Below, piece after piece: positions 17,419-27,117 of a stretch of 35,543 bases of DNA. The DNA is taken from NCBI GenBank assembly GCA_947455455.1, contig CANGOE010000025.1:1-35543 (forward strand), written 5' to 3'. The position numbers were made by a program, and so were the translations under genes. The DNA comes from Hyphomicrobiales bacterium (lineage in GTDB: Bacteria > Pseudomonadota > Alphaproteobacteria > Rhizobiales > Beijerinckiaceae). The notes under the pieces are model-generated. The model was not told the origin of the DNA and searched no databases. It saw only the letters and a list, made by a program, of their open reading frames with translations. How positions within the stretch are numbered: position 1 is the first letter of the stretch; each line of letters opens with the position of its first letter.

Positions 17419-17502
17419 GACCCCGTTATCACAAACCAGACCATGCCCATAGCACCCGCACCCTGCCGGGTCGAGTTTTTCTCGCCAAACCTGACCTCTG
17501 CC

Positions 17503-18923
<1,421 letters not shown>

Positions 18924-19017
18924 CATGCTCTCCGCGTGCTTGCAGGCATTGTCAGCCTGTCCGACCTCTGTCCGGCCCGTCTGAAGCCCGTTTCACGAGC
19001 CGTTCCTTAGGCCATTT

Positions 19018-19306
19018 GTCCCGATTTGGCGAGAAAGAAAGTCGGGACCGGCACCGGCGCCCCACCGTCCACAGATCACTCGACCAAGAAAAACCGTTCA
19101 ATCATAGACCCTTAGGTAGAACGTTAACACTTTTTCACCCTCGGCGTTAACTTCGATTCGTTTCTGATTCCTTAACATGTTTCTTTCTGCGCCAGAGCCA
19201 ATTAAAGTGAGGGTTGGATCGATGGGCTCCAGAACCGGATTTCGGCGTTGGCCAAACGCCTTGCCACTCTGGATGCCAGATCGCCCGACCACTTGTGAGG
19301 AAGACC
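19018..19306. promoter_or_regulatory. Upstream region of the giant coiled-coil gene with two GANTC sites
   Basis: The region separates the divergent ferredoxin and coiled-coil genes. Two GATTC sites (19155-19159 and 19166-19170) lie 11 bases apart; GANTC is the CcrM methylation site that, with GcrA, times many alphaproteobacterial cell-cycle genes. Three TTAAC motifs (about 19124, 19147, 19172) are present, but not at the 7-base spacing of full CtrA sites. A GTCCCGA/TCGGGAC dyad spans 19018-19048. No core promoter can be assigned with confidence. Confidence 0.4.
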
Positions 19307-22300
19307 ATGCCGACTGCCAATAAACAATCGGATGCTGCAGAAGCCGCCCTTTCAGCGATTGAAGAGGCGCTGGCTGAATCCATTGGTTCCGGACTGACCA
19401 CGGGTTCGGGCCCTGCAACGGGTTCCGGCACGGCCACCGGTGCGGGCACAAGCACGCCTGCCGGACAGACTTCCTCCCAAACCACCGACCCGTCCATCGA
19501 GTTGAATGACCCTGCTATTGATCCTCTGGCCGCGATCAAAGCGATCAAAGCCGCACAGCGCAACAAACCGCGCCAGGAAACCGACTACGACAAGCCAGTT
19601 GCCGCCATTGCGGAATCGGACGTTGCCGCTTTGACCCGCCCGGCCAATGACGACCGCCGCGAAATCGGCGAAGTCCTGCAGGGCCTGCAGAATTCGGCAT
19701 CGAGCCGCGCCTTTTTCTGGGCCTCACTCGGCACGGTCACATGGCTCGGCGCATCGGGCTATTGGGCGGGTGAAAAGCTCGGCTGGAGCCTGTCTGAATT
19801 GCTGACAGTCATGCAACGCCCCGAAGGCGTGATGGCCGCCATTGGTCTGGCACTGCCTGTCGCCGCCCTTTACGGCATTGCCGATCTGTCGCGCCGCGCC
19901 CATGAAATGAAAAATGTCGCGCAATCGATGGCCAAGGTCACGATGCGTCTGGTCGAACCCGAAAGCATGGCCTCCGATGCCGTGTTCAATTTGTCCCAAG
20001 CCATCCGCCGCGAAGTGGCGGCCATGGGTGACGGCATTGAACGCGCTGTGGCCCGCGCGTCCGAGCTTGAAACCATCGTCCACACCGAAATTGCGACGAT
20101 TGAAACCGCCTACAACCAGAATGAAGTGCGTCTGCGCACGCTGATCGATGACCTGTCCTCCCAGCGCGAAGCCATTGTCTATCAGGCCGACCGCCTGAAG
20201 CAGAGCATTGCCGGCACCCATGAGGGCCTGTCAGCGGAATTGAATACAGCGGCAGACCGTCTGTCGGCGACAGTCGGCGATGCCGGAGCCCGCGTATCGA
20301 TGCTGTTGGGCCAGCGCGCCGAAGACATCGCATCCACCCTGTCCGATCGCGGCGAGCAGATGGTCGAGCAGATCAGCATGCGCAGTCATGAATTGATCGA
20401 AACCTTCGTGCAGACCAATGAAAGCGTCAATCGCCGGATCGATCAGGCCGCGATGGATGTGACCAAGTCACTCGATGGCAAGGCCCGTGAAATCACCGAT
20501 GCCGTGCGTGAGACCGGCCAGACGCTGGTGGTCGAAATTGTCGAACGCGGCAATGATGTGCGCAAGACCATGGAAAGCGCGCAAACCGCTTTGCGCTCCA
20601 ATCTCGATACCGGTGCGGAACAATTGTCCTCGTCGATCCTGACGACGGGCCGCACGGTCACCGAAATGCTGGCTTCGCGCACGATGGCGCTGACAGACTC
20701 CCTGCGTCAGGCCGGCGAGGATGTCACCCACACCATTGCCACGCAGGGCGAAAACATTACCGCGCGCATCGAAACCGTCGGTTCGGTCGCCAGCACCCGT
20801 ATGGTGGAAAGTGGCGAGCGTCTGGCCAATGACATCGCCGCAAGCTCCAACAAGCTCGAAGAATTGATTGCTGTGCGCGGCCCGCGTGTGGCGCGTGATC
20901 TGACTTCGGCGGCGGAAGATTTCTCGAAATCGCTGGAAGTCCAGGTCGGTGAAGCCCGTAATCTGCTTGAGGACACGGCCAAGAGTTTCTCGGCCACCGT
21001 CAAGCAGGAAGCCAGGCAGGCTTCCGATACGCTGGCCGAAAGCACTTCGACCCTTCAGAGCCACCTCAGCGAGGCGGCCAGCGAGGCGGCCCGCACGATC
21101 AGTCTGGAAGCCGCACAGGTCAATGCCAGCATCGAGCGCAGTATCGAAATTGCCGCCCATACGCTGGAATCCCAAGGCTCGGCCTTCAATTCGGCGCTTG
21201 AAAAGCAAAGCACCGTCTTGCAATCCACCCTCGGCAGCAACAGCAAAATGCTGGTCGATGCGATGGAACAATTCAACACGCAGGTTCTGGTGCGTGGCGA
21301 GAACATCACCTCCAGTTTCGAGCGGTCAGCCAGCGGTTTCGCAAGCCGGATCGACGAGCGGTTCGGCGATCTCTCGAATGTGTTCGATGTGAAGGGCGAA
21401 ATGCTCGAAACAATGATCACACAAAAGACCTTCGAAACCGGTGCCTTTATCGAGAAGCGGATGACCGATTTCGAGGCCCGCAGTATCGAAGCCGCCAATA
21501 CGGTCACCGACCGCCTCGACACGATCTTTATCAAGATCGATGACGGCTTGGCCTCGCGCACCCAAAAGATGAGTGAAACGGTCATTTCCAATGCCGTGGA
21601 AGCCGCCCATACAATCTCCGAGAGCGCCGAAAGCGTCCGTGTGGCGCTTGAAGAGCGCACCAACCGCTTCGAGCAGGTGGTGGTCGAAAAAGCCACCTCG
21701 CTGGTCGGGACGATGGACGAGACCACACGCAATCTGTCCGAACAGCTCACCACCCGCACCAATGATCTGACCGCCACTTTCGATCATGGCTTGATGCGGA
21801 TGGAACGCGATGTGGTCGGCCGCATGGGCTCGCTGGTTGCCACCATCGACGACCGCAGTCGCGGACTGGTCAACACCATCGACGAACGCTCGCGTTCGCT
21901 GGTCGAAACCCTCAACATGCGTTCGGAAATGGTCGGCGCGGCCCTTGGCCACCAGATCGAAGAAATTTCGGCTATTTTCAACGGCCGCGGCACCGAATTG
22001 GTCCAGCAGATCCGGACCAATGGCGAAGTGATCACGCTGGCCGTTGCCCAGTCCGGCGAAGCCGCCAACCGCCAGATGGCTGGCGTTGCCGAAGGTATTC
22101 TGCGCAGTCTCGAAGGCCAGGGTCAGGCGATTACCAATGCCGTGCGCGATCAGGGCAGCAGTGTCACCGCCGCCTTGCAACACGAAGGCCACAGCGTCAC
22201 CGAAGCCTTGCGGACACAGGGCCAGTCAGTGACCGAGGCTCTGCGTGACCATGGCCAGAGCGTCACCGAAAACCTGCGTGTTCAGGGCCAGAATGTGACC

Positions 22301-24319
22301 AAGGAACTGCGCGATCAGGGCCAGATGGTGACCCAGCAACTGCGCGATCAGGGCGGTGCGGTGTTCGACATTCTGCAAGAGCAGAGCGCCACAATGACCT
22401 CGTCTTTACTCGAACAGAGCGAAACCATGCTGGTCACTGCCACCACAGCGGCCGAACAGTTGCGCCATGCAGTGGAAGAAAGCTCGAAATTGGCTGTTGG
22501 CCGTCTGGTCGATGTGGTCGATACGCTCAATTCCACCAGCGAGCCGCTGGTCAAACGCGTTGCCGATCTGACCGAAACATTGGGCGAAGTGGTTGTGCGC
22601 GCCGATGGCACCCTGTCCCAGCTCGACTCCGTCTTGCAGACCCGTGTCGGCAATATCGAGCAAACGCTTGGTGTCATCTACCGTGATACCTCGCATGCCG
22701 CTGACCGGATTTCACAGCATGTTGATGTGTTGCGTCAGGCCACCGGCACCATTGCCGACCAGATGCGGAGCGTCACCGAAACCACCAATTCCCTCGCCCG
22801 TCTGGAAAACCAGATCAGCGCCGCAATCAGCACGCGCGAAAGCTCGCTCACCCAGACCATGCAGAATCTGTCGGTCCAGAGCGACGAGTTCACGACACTG
22901 TCGAAATCCCATGCCGAAACGGTCTCCACCGCACTGGAGGAAACCGAACGCCGCGCCAAGGAAATCGGCCAATTGCTGTCCAGCTCTGCCACCAGCGCAT
23001 CCGATGCCATCTCACAGCAGGTTGAAGCCCTGCGGGCGATGAGCCAGCGCGAGCGCGAGCGTCTGGCCGCGGCGGTCCGCGAAGTCTACGAGACCTCGTT
23101 GTCCGATATGACGGTGGCCACCAATTCGGCCACCGAACGGTTCCGTTCGACGGCCGAAGAGCTGGTATCGGTCTCAACGGAAGTTGCGCAGGGGCTGGAA
23201 AAGACCCGCACCGAATTGCAACGCGCTTTGGTTGAATTGCCGCGTGACACACGCGAGGCCAACGACACCGTGCGGGCGCTGGTCTCGGGCCAGTTGAAGG
23301 CATTGGACGAGTTGAAGTCGCTGAAACAGCATACAGGCCCCGGTCTGGGTGTCAGCCAGCGTCTGGAAACCCCGCGTCCTGCCCATCAGCAGGCCATCCA
23401 GCCACAGCCCGCTCCGGTCCAGAGCCAGCCTGCCGCACCGGTCTACCAGCCACAGGCTTCACAGCCCGTCATGCCGCCTCTGACCATGCCTGAGCCGGTA
23501 TTTGCCGCACCGGTCCAGCCCGAACAGCCGCGTTATCAGGAGCCACGGTATCAAGAACCCGTCCGCGCTCCCGAGCCCGTGCAGTATCAGGAGCCCCTGC
23601 GCACACCCGCACCACAGCGGATGCCGGAACCGTCCTATGCCACTCCTCGTCCGCTTCTGCGCGAGACACCTGCCGCCCCTCCCGTGGCACCTGCACCGCT
23701 CTATCAGGCCCCTGCTCCACAGGCGCCGATCAGTCAGGCTACCCCGCAGGCTTCCTCGGCCATTCCGACCGCCGCCATTCCTCCCGCTTCGGCAGGCGGA
23801 GCCGGCCAGTCGGGCATTGCCGGATTTGATCCTTCATTCGCTCCGCGCCGTGCAACCAGCCGTGTGGAAGCCCCTGCGGCTCCTGCCAGCCAGACCCCCG
23901 CTTCGGGCTGGTTGACCGATATGCTGTCGCGGGTCTCCAACGAGGAACAGGCCGCCAAGCCGCAAGAGCCACTGTCCCCCAGCGAATGGATTGCCGTTCT
24001 CAACCGCGATATCAATGCCTGCGCCAAGCCTGAAATGGTGTTGGGCTTCTGGGAGCGTGTGCTCAACGGTGACAGAACAGCCACTATGGCCGGTGTCTTG
24101 ACCGGACCCGGCCAGCAGAAGCTGGACGAGGCCCGCCAGCGTTACCAGTCCGAAGGCGATTTCCGCTTCGTGATCGACAGCTTCCTCGGCCGCTTCGACG
24201 AGCTGATGCGCGATGTGACACCCGGCGATCACGGCAGTTCGGTGATCCGCACCATCATGAGCTCAAGCGAGGGCAAGGCCTATACCCTGCTGTGCGCCGC
24301 AGTGGGTCGTATCCACTGA
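19307..24319 (+). CDS. Giant membrane-anchored coiled-coil protein, growth-pole-ring (GPR)-like
   Basis: The product has 1670 residues. A Gly/Ser/Thr-rich N-terminus (about 26-50) is followed by two membrane segments (about 134-154 and 173-193). Then comes a ~1150-residue helical region with 11-residue (hendecad) periodicity (about 200-1340), a Pro/Gln-rich linker (about 1345-1538), and a conserved C-terminal domain of ~130 residues (LSPSEWIAVLNRDINAC to the end). The segment after the second membrane helix (EVAAMGDGIERAVARASELE) and the C-terminal domain match what I recall of the rhizobial family containing Agrobacterium GPR, a ~2100-residue ring protein needed for polar growth; such proteins are often annotated as apolipoprotein A1/A4/E-like. 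A structural role in envelope or polar organisation is therefore inferred. GAGGAAG precedes the ATG. It is monocistronic, with a terminator just downstream. Confidence 0.8.
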   Translation: MPTANKQSDAAEAALSAIEEALAESIGSGLTTGSGPATGSGTATGAGTSTPAGQTSSQTTDPSIELNDPAIDPLAAIKAIKAAQRNKPRQETDYDKPVAAIAESDVAALTRPANDDRREIGEVLQGLQNSASSRAFFWASLGTVTWLGASGYWAGEKLGWSLSELLTVMQRPEGVMAAIGLALPVAALYGIADLSRRAHEMKNVAQSMAKVTMRLVEPESMASDAVFNLSQAIRREVAAMGDGIERAVARASELETIVHTEIATIETAYNQNEVRLRTLIDDLSSQREAIVYQADRLKQSIAGTHEGLSAELNTAADRLSATVGDAGARVSMLLGQRAEDIASTLSDRGEQMVEQISMRSHELIETFVQTNESVNRRIDQAAMDVTKSLDGKAREITDAVRETGQTLVVEIVERGNDVRKTMESAQTALRSNLDTGAEQLSSSILTTGRTVTEMLASRTMALTDSLRQAGEDVTHTIATQGENITARIETVGSVASTRMVESGERLANDIAASSNKLEELIAVRGPRVARDLTSAAEDFSKSLEVQVGEARNLLEDTAKSFSATVKQEARQASDTLAESTSTLQSHLSEAASEAARTISLEAAQVNASIERSIEIAAHTLESQGSAFNSALEKQSTVLQSTLGSNSKMLVDAMEQFNTQVLVRGENITSSFERSASGFASRIDERFGDLSNVFDVKGEMLETMITQKTFETGAFIEKRMTDFEARSIEAANTVTDRLDTIFIKIDDGLASRTQKMSETVISNAVEAAHTISESAESVRVALEERTNRFEQVVVEKATSLVGTMDETTRNLSEQLTTRTNDLTATFDHGLMRMERDVVGRMGSLVATIDDRSRGLVNTIDERSRSLVETLNMRSEMVGAALGHQIEEISAIFNGRGTELVQQIRTNGEVITLAVAQSGEAANRQMAGVAEGILRSLEGQGQAITNAVRDQGSSVTAALQHEGHSVTEALRTQGQSVTEALRDHGQSVTENLRVQGQNVTKELRDQGQMVTQQLRDQGGAVFDILQEQSATMTSSLLEQSETMLVTATTAAEQLRHAVEESSKLAVGRLVDVVDTLNSTSEPLVKRVADLTETLGEVVVRADGTLSQLDSVLQTRVGNIEQTLGVIYRDTSHAADRISQHVDVLRQATGTIADQMRSVTETTNSLARLENQISAAISTRESSLTQTMQNLSVQSDEFTTLSKSHAETVSTALEETERRAKEIGQLLSSSATSASDAISQQVEALRAMSQRERERLAAAVREVYETSLSDMTVATNSATERFRSTAEELVSVSTEVAQGLEKTRTELQRALVELPRDTREANDTVRALVSGQLKALDELKSLKQHTGPGLGVSQRLETPRPAHQQAIQPQPAPVQSQPAAPVYQPQASQPVMPPLTMPEPVFAAPVQPEQPRYQEPRYQEPVRAPEPVQYQEPLRTPAPQRMPEPSYATPRPLLRETPAAPPVAPAPLYQAPAPQAPISQATPQASSAIPTAAIPPASAGGAGQSGIAGFDPSFAPRRATSRVEAPAAPASQTPASGWLTDMLSRVSNEEQAAKPQEPLSPSEWIAVLNRDINACAKPEMVLGFWERVLNGDRTATMAGVLTGPGQQKLDEARQRYQSEGDFRFVIDSFLGRFDELMRDVTPGDHGSSVIRTIMSSSEGKAYTLLCAAVGRIH
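22145..22375 (+). repeat. Seven in-frame 33-bp repeats inside the coiled-coil gene
   Basis: Seven consecutive 33-base units encode an 11-residue repeat with consensus R-D-Q-G-Q-S-V-T-E-A-L, at residues 947-1023 of the product. Units start at 22145, 22178, 22211, 22244, 22277, 22310 and 22343. The last is the most diverged. Eleven residues is the hendecad period of right-handed or straight coiled coils. Confidence 0.93.
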
Positions 24320-24345
24320 TCAAACTGACCAGACTGGACAATTCA

Positions 24346-24370
24346 GGGGGCCGCTGGCCCCCTTTTTGTT
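24346..24370 (+). terminator. Intrinsic terminator after the coiled-coil gene
   Basis: GGGGGCC (24346-24352), loop GCT, GGCCCCC (24356-24362) form a perfect 7-bp GC stem directly followed by TTTTTGTT. It lies 27 bases after the stop codon and is the clearest Rho-independent terminator in the window. Confidence 0.93.
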
Positions 24371-24524
24371 GGGCATTTAGTCCACACTGCCCCCCGTTTT
24401 TGGCGGGTCGGCTATTTGTTTGGCGGATTTCGGCATTTTTTCCCGCCGATGGCCTTGCACAATCGGCTGATCCTGACATTTGATGGTGCATGACAAGTCA
24501 AGATCAATGCAAAGGGAGTGTGTC

Positions 24525-25304
24525 GTGGATTTAGGAATTGCCGGCCGCAAGGCCATTGTCTGTGCATCGAGCCGCGGTCTCGGTCGGGGTTGTGCTTTGG
24601 CACTGGCCGAAGCGGGCGTACATCTGACCATCAACGGACGCAACGAACAGGCGCTGGAGGCAACCGCCGCCGAGATCAAGCGCATATCCGGCCTGACACC
24701 GCATGTGGTGCTGGCGGATGTATCGACCAAAGCGGGACAGGATGCCTTACTGAAGGCATGCCCCGATCCCGATATTCTGGTCAACAACAATGGCGGCCCT
24801 CCCCCCAAGGGTTTCCGCGAGGTCGACCGGCAGGCCATGCTCGAAGGTGTGGTGCAGAATATGGTCACCCCGATCGAACTGACCCAACGGGTGATCGACG
24901 GCATGATCGCGCGTCAATTCGGCCGCATCATCAACATCACCTCGGCCTCGGTGCTGACCCCGTTGGCGGGACTGGACCTGTCATCGGGCGCGCGCGCCGG
25001 CCTGACCGGCTTTCTGGCGGGCGTGGCGCGTGAAGTCGCCTATGCCAATGTCACCATCAATGCGATTTTGCCCGGCATTTTCGACACCGACCGCATCAAA
25101 ACCATGGTGGCCAAACAGGCCGAGCTGAAAAACATGTCGCAAGAGGCCATCCGGCAGGAGCGCATCAATGCGATTCCGGCTGGCCGTCTCGGACAGGCCG
25201 ATGAATTCGGCAAGGCCTGCGCCTTTCTGGCCAGCAGCCATGCGGGCTATATCACCGGCCAGAACCTGTTGATCGACGGCGGGGCCTTCCGCGCCTCGTT
25301 CTGA
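24525..25304 (+). CDS. SDR-family oxidoreductase-like protein lacking the Tyr/Lys catalytic pair
   Basis: This is a 259-residue Rossmann-fold protein of the FabG-like SDR type. The nucleotide-binding loop is ASSRGLGRG (residues 14-22) and NNNGG stands at 87-91 where NNAG is usual. S140 is in the normal Ser position, but the expected YxxxK reads S153-S-G-A-R157, so both the catalytic Tyr and Lys are absent. I recall this SSxxR variant as a recognised divergent subgroup annotated as beta-ketoacyl-ACP reductase-like, so it is not a mutation unique to this genome. The activity is unproven. The GTG start at 24525 is chosen because AAAGGGAG lies just upstream and the protein then begins at the conserved DLGIAGRKAIV; an ATG at 24480 would add 15 unlikely residues. 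Confidence 0.85.
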   Translation: MDLGIAGRKAIVCASSRGLGRGCALALAEAGVHLTINGRNEQALEATAAEIKRISGLTPHVVLADVSTKAGQDALLKACPDPDILVNNNGGPPPKGFREVDRQAMLEGVVQNMVTPIELTQRVIDGMIARQFGRIINITSASVLTPLAGLDLSSGARAGLTGFLAGVAREVAYANVTINAILPGIFDTDRIKTMVAKQAELKNMSQEAIRQERINAIPAGRLGQADEFGKACAFLASSHAGYITGQNLLIDGGAFRASF

Positions 25305-25315
25305 TCCTTGCAAAG

Positions 25316-25341
25316 GCTGTGCAGGTTTTGATCTGCACAGC
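25316..25341. terminator. Perfect 9-bp hairpin between the SDR and EamA genes
   Basis: GCTGTGCAG (25316-25324) and CTGCACAGC (25333-25341) pair perfectly around an 8-base loop. No T-run follows (ATCCCCC), so it is not a standard intrinsic terminator. It could be an mRNA-stabilising or attenuating hairpin, or a protein-binding dyad for the downstream gene at 25356. Confidence 0.5.
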
Positions 25342-25355
25342 ATCCCCCTGACCGG

Positions 25356-26288
25356 ATGCGGCCTATGTTTCGCGGTATCGCCCTCAAGCTGGCTTCGACG
25401 CTTGCCTTTATTGCCATGTCCACGCAAGTGAAACTGGTGGCGGGCGGCTATCCGCTGGGCGAAGTGATCTTCTGCCGTGCCTTTTTCGCGATGATCCCGC
25501 TGTTGATCTGGCTCGGTCTGCGGGGCGAGTTGATCTCCTCCATTGTCGACACCAAGCCCAGCAACCATATCCGCCGTTGTATGGCGGGGGCGACCGGTAT
25601 GTTTTTCAGCTTTGGCGCCCTGACCAACCTGCCTCTGCCCGATGCCACCGCCATCAGCTATGTCACCCCCATTCTGACCACCGCCTTTGCGGCGATTTTC
25701 CTGCATGAACAGGTCCGGGCCTATCGCTGGACCGCCGTATTTGTCGGCTTTTGCGGCATGCTGGTGATGGTGTCGCCGCATCTCTCCAGCCTGACCATGC
25801 CCGATGCCCATTCCGATCTTTCGGCGCTGGGGGCGGCTTTGGGGCTGGGCGGGGCGATCTGTTCGGCCTTTGCGACGCTGGAAGTGCGGAAACTGTCGCA
25901 AGCCGAACGCACCGGCTCGATCGTGTTCTATTTCACGCTGGCCACCTCGCTGGCCAGCGGCGCGACCGTCCTGCTCGGCTGGACCCTGCCCGACTGGCAT
26001 GACGGGCTCTTGCTGGTGGGGTCCGGCATTATGGGCGGGGTCGGACAGATCCTGCTGACCTCCAGCTATCGCCATGCCGATGTGTCGGTGATCGCACCGT
26101 TTGATTACTGTTCCCTGCTCTGGGCACTGGTGATCGGTTATTTCATGTTCGGCGACCTGCCCAATCCGGTGGTGCTGAGCGGCGCGGCGATTGTGATTGT
26201 CGCAGGCGTGACGGTGATCATCCGCGAGCGGCAATTGGGATTAAAGGTTCAAGCCGAACGCGAATCCGGCCATCATCGCAACACCTGA
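25356..26288 (+). CDS. EamA/DMT-family membrane transporter
   Basis: This 310-residue, highly hydrophobic protein has about ten membrane helices arranged as two EamA repeats, the usual size for drug/metabolite exporters. Recognisable stretches are [18 protein letters not shown] in the first repeat, [19 protein letters not shown] at its end, and [21 protein letters not shown] in the second. Substrates of this superfamily range from amino acids to nucleotides and cannot be predicted here. Two ATGs (25356 and 25365) are possible and neither has a good ribosome binding site. It ends 20 bases before thiD and may be in the same transcript. Confidence 0.85.
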   Translation: MRPMFRGIALKLASTLAFIAMSTQVKLVAGGYPLGEVIFCRAFFAMIPLLIWLGLRGELISSIVDTKPSNHIRRCMAGATGMFFSFGALTNLPLPDATAISYVTPILTTAFAAIFLHEQVRAYRWTAVFVGFCGMLVMVSPHLSSLTMPDAHSDLSALGAALGLGGAICSAFATLEVRKLSQAERTGSIVFYFTLATSLASGATVLLGWTLPDWHDGLLLVGSGIMGGVGQILLTSSYRHADVSVIAPFDYCSLLWALVIGYFMFGDLPNPVVLSGAAIVIVAGVTVIIRERQLGLKVQAERESGHHRNT

Positions 26289-26308
26289 AACCCTGTTTGG
26301 AACGCCCC

Positions 26309-27112
26309 ATGACAGCCATAGCCCTGACAATTGCCGGTTCCGATTCCGGTGGTGGAGCCGGTATCCAGGCCGATCTGAAAACCTTTTCCGCTCTCGGTGT
26401 CTATGGCACCAGTGTCATCACCGCTTTGACCGCGCAGAACACCATGGGTGTCAGTGCGATCATGGATGTGGAACCGGACTTCATCACCGCCCAAATGGAT
26501 GCGGTCTTTTCCGATATTGCGGTCAATGCCGTCAAAATCGGCATGTTGTCGCGCATCCATACCATTGAGGCGGTGGCCGGGGGGCTGGACCGCTACAATG
26601 TCACCAAAACCGTATTCGACCCCGTCATGGTGGCAACCAGCGGTGACCGCCTGATCGACGATGCCGCCGTCAACCATCTCAAAACCCTGTTGTTCGGGCG
26701 TGCGGTGCTGATCACTCCCAATCTGCACGAGGCCGCCGTGATTTGCGGCGGTCCGGTCGCCCGATCGACACAGGAGATGCGTGCGCAAGGGGATGCCATA
26801 CTGGGGATGGGCGCGCAGGCCGTTCTGATGAAAGGCGGGCATGGCGAAGGATCCGAATGTATCGATCTGCTGGTCACCCCCGATGCTGTCCTGCCTTTTG
26901 CCGCCCCGCGGATTGCGACCACCAATACCCACGGCACCGGCTGTTCGCTGTCCTCGGCCATTGCGGCCTGTCTGGCGCATGGTCTGACGCTTGAAGATGC
27001 CGTCGGCGAGGCCAAAGCCTATCTAACCGCCGCCATCAAGGCCGCCGACCGGCTGGCAATCGGCCACGGCCACGGGCCGGTCCACCATTTCCACGCCTTC
27101 TGGGATCGCTGA
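26309..27112 (+). CDS. thiD: Hydroxymethylpyrimidine/phosphomethylpyrimidine kinase
   Basis: ThiD phosphorylates HMP and HMP-P in the thiamine pathway. The 267-residue protein has the ribokinase-fold signature [18 protein letters not shown] at its start, the family stretch [17 protein letters not shown] in the middle, and the anion-hole motif [14 protein letters not shown] with C212. The ATG at 26309 has GGA seven bases upstream and gives the standard N-terminus [13 protein letters not shown]. No other thiamine gene is present. It is separated by only 5 bases from a downstream MFS gene, suggesting cotranscription. Confidence 0.95.
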   Translation: MTAIALTIAGSDSGGGAGIQADLKTFSALGVYGTSVITALTAQNTMGVSAIMDVEPDFITAQMDAVFSDIAVNAVKIGMLSRIHTIEAVAGGLDRYNVTKTVFDPVMVATSGDRLIDDAAVNHLKTLLFGRAVLITPNLHEAAVICGGPVARSTQEMRAQGDAILGMGAQAVLMKGGHGEGSECIDLLVTPDAVLPFAAPRIATTNTHGTGCSLSSAIAACLAHGLTLEDAVGEAKAYLTAAIKAADRLAIGHGHGPVHHFHAFWDR

Positions 27113-27117
27113 TCCCG

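Noticed and set aside
17419-17502. Possible fluoride riboswitch upstream of crcB
   Set aside because: The conserved elements of the crcB motif RNA are not visible, and the spacing to the neighbouring gene is short.
19124-19176. CtrA binding sites upstream of the GPR-like gene
   Set aside because: Three TTAAC motifs are present but are 23-25 bases apart, not the TTAA-N7-TTAA arrangement of a full site.
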